From Sulfurovum sp. (GTDB lineage: Bacteria > Campylobacterota > Campylobacteria > Campylobacterales > Sulfurovaceae), in assembly GCA_020721385.1 (NCBI GenBank), contig DYMW01000002.1, positions 1 through 16,993 on the forward strand: 16,993 nt of DNA, read 5' to 3'. Position numbers and translations under genes: made by a program. Positions 15,701-16,993 of the stretch are shown here, in pieces. The notes beneath the pieces were generated by a model. It was not told where the DNA came from. It did not search any database and saw only the letters and a program-made list of their open reading frames with translations. The first letter of the stretch is position 1. The number at the start of each line of letters is the position of its first letter.

Positions 15701-16751
15701 GGTTTAACGTTAGCTCATTTTTCTGCTGTTGCTTGGCACTTTTATAAAGCTCTTTAATGATTAAGCCTTTATCCTCTTCTATCAAATAGGCTTGAAGAGT
15801 TTTCCACTCATTGGGCAATGAGGTTTGTGATGGGTCAATCGAAACAGCTCCCTCAACCTCAATGGTTCGATAATCCGAATCGGTTTGCAGTGTCCAAACT
15901 TCTTGATTTTCATAGGCAAACGCATACTTTGGTTTTTCAAGTTTGGTAATATTATTGGGGTTATACGACTCTATTTTAACTGTCGACTCTCCTGCTTTGA
16001 TTTCAACTTCCAACTTTTTATCTTCATTAATGGTTGCATTCAAAGAACTTTTAACCGAAATGGGTAAAAACCCCTCCAACATAATGCCATCTAAAACCAC
16101 TGAACGCATTTTTCCTGATGCACTCAAATGTAGATATGTCTCCATTTTTATCGGATGCCCATCGATAATTTTACGATAGAGTGAAACGGCTAATGTTCCT
16201 TTTTTAGAACCTTCATCGGCACTCTTATCAAGCCAAAGTCTTGAATTTTGGTCAACCTTGGCAAGAGGTACTTTTTCGTTATTTTTATACAAATTGACCA
16301 ATGCTATATTTTCAGGAATTTGCAAATAGTTTAAATTTTTTTTCCATGGGATTGACCCTTGTATCTGATGCACACCTTTACTAACAACAACCACTGTTTG
16401 AACATCAGCACCAAGTACAATCGCTTTTTTCCCATCTACCAAAACATTGGTTACCCAACTTTGATTGGCGGTGGGTAGTGCTATTTGGCTCTTCTCTTTA
16501 AAGGAAGTTACGGTCATGTTAAAATCCAACCTATCTCCATTGAGCGATACGGTCAACCTACTTTCCCAATTACAAACAGGCTCATTGGTTTGATAATCAA
16601 TAGGGCAATCTCGCTCTTTGAGGTCATCTAAAACCCAAGATTTCCACTCCATAAGCGAGGGGGGAATTTGACTCTCTTCTAAAGCAAACAGTGAGGGGGT
16701 AGTAAAAATAAAAAGATAAAAAAGGATAAGAAGACGAAAGTATTTTAACAC
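12708..16751 (-). CDS. 1347-residue duplicated membrane/periplasmic protein, unknown function
   Basis: Function not recognised. The gene starts with GTG (16749-16751), eight bases after AAAAGG. Residues 1-23 form a signal peptide (likely cut after LFA). Residues 24-470 are a beta-rich periplasmic region opening with WKSWVL, C49 and C60. Membrane helices follow at about 472-490, 493-530 and 538-560, then a polar loop, then helices at about 666-700. Residues 707-735 look like a second, buried signal peptide ending LKA. A second beta-rich region (about 740-1155) has C757/C761 near its start, then four helices at about 1161-1183, 1195-1220, 1236-1262 and 1298-1322. Both halves share the same order of elements: a cysteine pair, a V(L/M)VDG turn (104-107, 804-807) and VSKGVHQ/LSKGVHQ (123-129, 826-832). 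It is most simply a fused duplication. The gene shows no frameshift. Confidence 0.9.
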   Translation of the reverse strand: MLKYFRLLILFYLFIFTTPSLFALEESQIPPSLMEWKSWVLDDLKERDCPIDYQTNEPVCNWESRLTVSLNGDRLDFNMTVTSFKEKSQIALPTANQSWVTNVLVDGKKAIVLGADVQTVVVVSKGVHQIQGSIPWKKNLNYLQIPENIALVNLYKNNEKVPLAKVDQNSRLWLDKSADEGSKKGTLAVSLYRKIIDGHPIKMETYLHLSASGKMRSVVLDGIMLEGFLPISVKSSLNATINEDKKLEVEIKAGESTVKIESYNPNNITKLEKPKYAFAYENQEVWTLQTDSDYRTIEVEGAVSIDPSQTSLPNEWKTLQAYLIEEDKGLIIKELYKSAKQQQKNELTLNREMWLDFEGKGYTLNDTISGSIAQVRRLESTNLLDLASVSINNQPTLITMLSNTTQKGVELREEHLNIKASSRYEGDISFIPANGWDEKFNSVNTTLHLPAGWRLFAVFGSDNKTTAWLDQWDLMDLFLVLLLVIAIYQMYGLKWAIPATLFLVLLWHEENAPTIIWLFIVGMVALLRVLPQGRLQKFLKIVMAFIVAMTLLQVLTFSVYEIRTALYPQLETHDNRVDYGYASNAPISMPMSRAKIVPSYVQKEIYQEELANVDQSNMAQQSFKSDKIMQNRIDPNAVVQTGVGIPQWQWRSYEFSWQSGVKKDETLTLWLISLILNKVLKILNVVGMLFLLMMFLREFAGGIMPNLKKNLMPTEVTKALLLFCLLAFSPPTLKANTMPSEQLLQELKEKLTQSPTCLPHCAEIEKVDIAITDDTLIMTMNISAGANVAVPVLGNRYIWLPQSVMVDGSKEVNLHLDSEGHLWLMLSKGVHQVVLSGTIKGENQLMLSSLLPLHNVKAVVKGDLWRVNSDNKSYIEVMNLNEKLGQAKEKEQSKIEPFIEVERTFYFGLRWYVDTDVKLLNEIDKPYTLLYDLLENESILDKEIEVANRQAVLHLQNSKNSYHWHSSLPIIKTLHLKGSSKEQIMETWQMDIASIWDMTYQGVEPIEQVKVGELLMPRFKPWKNEELNVTLEKAKAVKGESLTIESSSLDIMQSARYRDMTLDLKVKSSQAGQYTLSLKNVAELKSTTIDGTAHYLQMNNEKVSLPLQAKAQNIKLSWREEIGTNVNYLFPMIDLAKESVNNSITLNLPDNRWILWTSGPTVGPAVLLWGVLLSMLLFAIILGKIKGSPLKTRDWLLLGVGVSTTSIMIMLPVVIWIFALRFREYKGDALIGWRRNLTQIGLVILTFIALGTIVSAVSIGLLGSPDMIITGNNSYGHTLNWYSDRIVSNLPEPTVISFSIWYYRALMLLWSIWIAFSLIKWLKWSWSIFSQGDMWAKRIKKENRVDV
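14547..14633 (-). other. Internal signal-peptide-like segment inside the giant gene
   Basis: Codons 707-735 of the 1347-residue protein encode a basic start (KKNLMPTEVTK), a hydrophobic core (ALLLFCLLAF) and a small-residue end (LKA), followed by a polar, mature-looking sequence. This is what an N-terminal signal peptide looks like, placed exactly where the second copy of the duplicated module begins. In the fused protein it would act as a membrane helix or, if signal peptidase can reach it, as an internal cleavage site. Confidence 0.55.
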
Positions 16752-16762
16752 AAGAGCAACCT

Positions 16763-16802
16763 TTTGATAGAATATAAATATGTTTAATTATATTCTATCA
16801 AA
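16763..16802. repeat. Perfect 15-bp inverted repeat at the giant gene's promoter
   Basis: Arms TTTGATAGAATATAA (16763-16777) and TTATATTCTATCAAA (16788-16802) are exact reverse complements around a ten-base spacer. A minus-strand TATAAT lies at 16787-16792, and an alternative pair TTGATA (16796-16801) and TTTATA (16773-16778) with 17-base spacing also lies within the repeat. The inner arm overlaps three bases of the ribosome site of the giant gene. No U-tract follows on either strand, so it is not a normal terminator. A repressor or activator site is the likeliest reading; in read-through RNA it would form a hairpin over the ribosome site. Confidence 0.7.
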
Positions 16803-16823
16803 TTACTATTAATTACCCCTAAT

Positions 16824-16993
16824 CTAAAGCTCCATCACCAGACGAAACCCTACAAAATAATTACGCCCTGCCGAGCCATAATTGATGCGTACCGAACAAC
16901 GACAATTTTCAGCCGTGGCATTCCATGAACCACCACGCAGTACGCGTCCTTTTCCACTGTCTACTTTACACGCCGAACCATCGGTTGGGGTAT
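16824..16993 (-). CDS. C-terminus of formylglycine-generating-enzyme-like (SUMF1) protein, partial
   Basis: Only the last 55 codons are in the window; the 5' part lies beyond the right edge. They contain the closing signature of the FGE-sulfatase/SUMF1 fold: RVLRGGSWN, then NCRCSVR, a Tyr/Gly loop, and the final VGFRLV. In true aerobic formylglycine-generating enzymes the segment after GGS(Y/W) carries two active cysteines; here the first position is Ala and only the second (in ENCRC) is Cys. It is therefore probably one of the many SUMF1-fold proteins with another role, for example ligand binding or a different oxidase. It is co-directional with the giant gene, 72 bases upstream, and could share its function. 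Confidence 0.85.
   Translation of the reverse strand, partial: TPTDGSACKVDSGKGRVLRGGSWNATAENCRCSVRINYGSAGRNYFVGFRLVMEL

Noticed and set aside
1..16993. CRISPR arrays, insertion sequences, tRNA, rRNA, prophage or defence genes
   Set aside because: No spaced direct-repeat array, transposase, integrase, tRNA-like cloverleaf or known defence protein is visible in any frame.

Overview
This AT-rich window most probably comes from the chromosome of a member of the Campylobacterota (Epsilonproteobacteria), perhaps near Sulfurimonas or Arcobacter. The genus-level guess is weak. The phylum call rests on the compact gene order ctpA-purC-purS-purQ, a ~620-residue RpoD with an acidic insert, promoters with clear -10 boxes but weak -35 boxes, and frequent TTG starts. 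Gene packing is very dense. I see no mobile elements, CRISPR arrays, tRNA or rRNA genes, and almost everything is housekeeping.

Layout from left to right. (1) Positions 157-819 (+) encode a family-4 type uracil-DNA glycosylase, apparently without a Shine-Dalgarno sequence and possibly leaderless. (2) Positions 821-3394 (-) encode the disaggregase ClpB. Its near-consensus promoter carries two identical 12-bp dyads, placed like repressor operators. (3) Positions 3586-8569 (+) hold a seven-gene run: the exported protease ctpA, the purine genes purC, purS and purQ, a membrane-anchored SH3-type protein, a PlsC-like acyltransferase, and a 100-residue protein with a sigma-region-4-like tail. Most junctions overlap or nearly touch, so the run is probably one operon. 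(4) Positions 8577-11732 (-) hold dedA, a histidine phosphatase and rpoD, all reading leftward; rpoD also has its own promoter. (5) Positions 11794-12711 (+) encode an AEC-family permease that diverges from dedA. (6) Positions 12708-16751 (-) encode a 1347-residue membrane/periplasmic protein of unknown function. It appears to be two homologous units fused head to tail, the second with a relic signal peptide. (7) At the right edge lies the C-terminus of a formylglycine-generating-enzyme-like (SUMF1-fold) protein (-), separated from the giant gene by a perfect 15-bp inverted repeat that covers the likely promoter.

The parts that ordinary annotation does not explain are the clpB operator pair, the duplicated giant protein with its SUMF1-like neighbour and palindromic promoter, and the small sigma-4-like protein that converges on rpoD. 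Several start codons should be read as TTG or GTG (clpB, rpoD, dedA and the giant gene), and rpoD and ctpA probably start downstream of the longest reading frame. All calls come from reading the sequence; no database search was possible.
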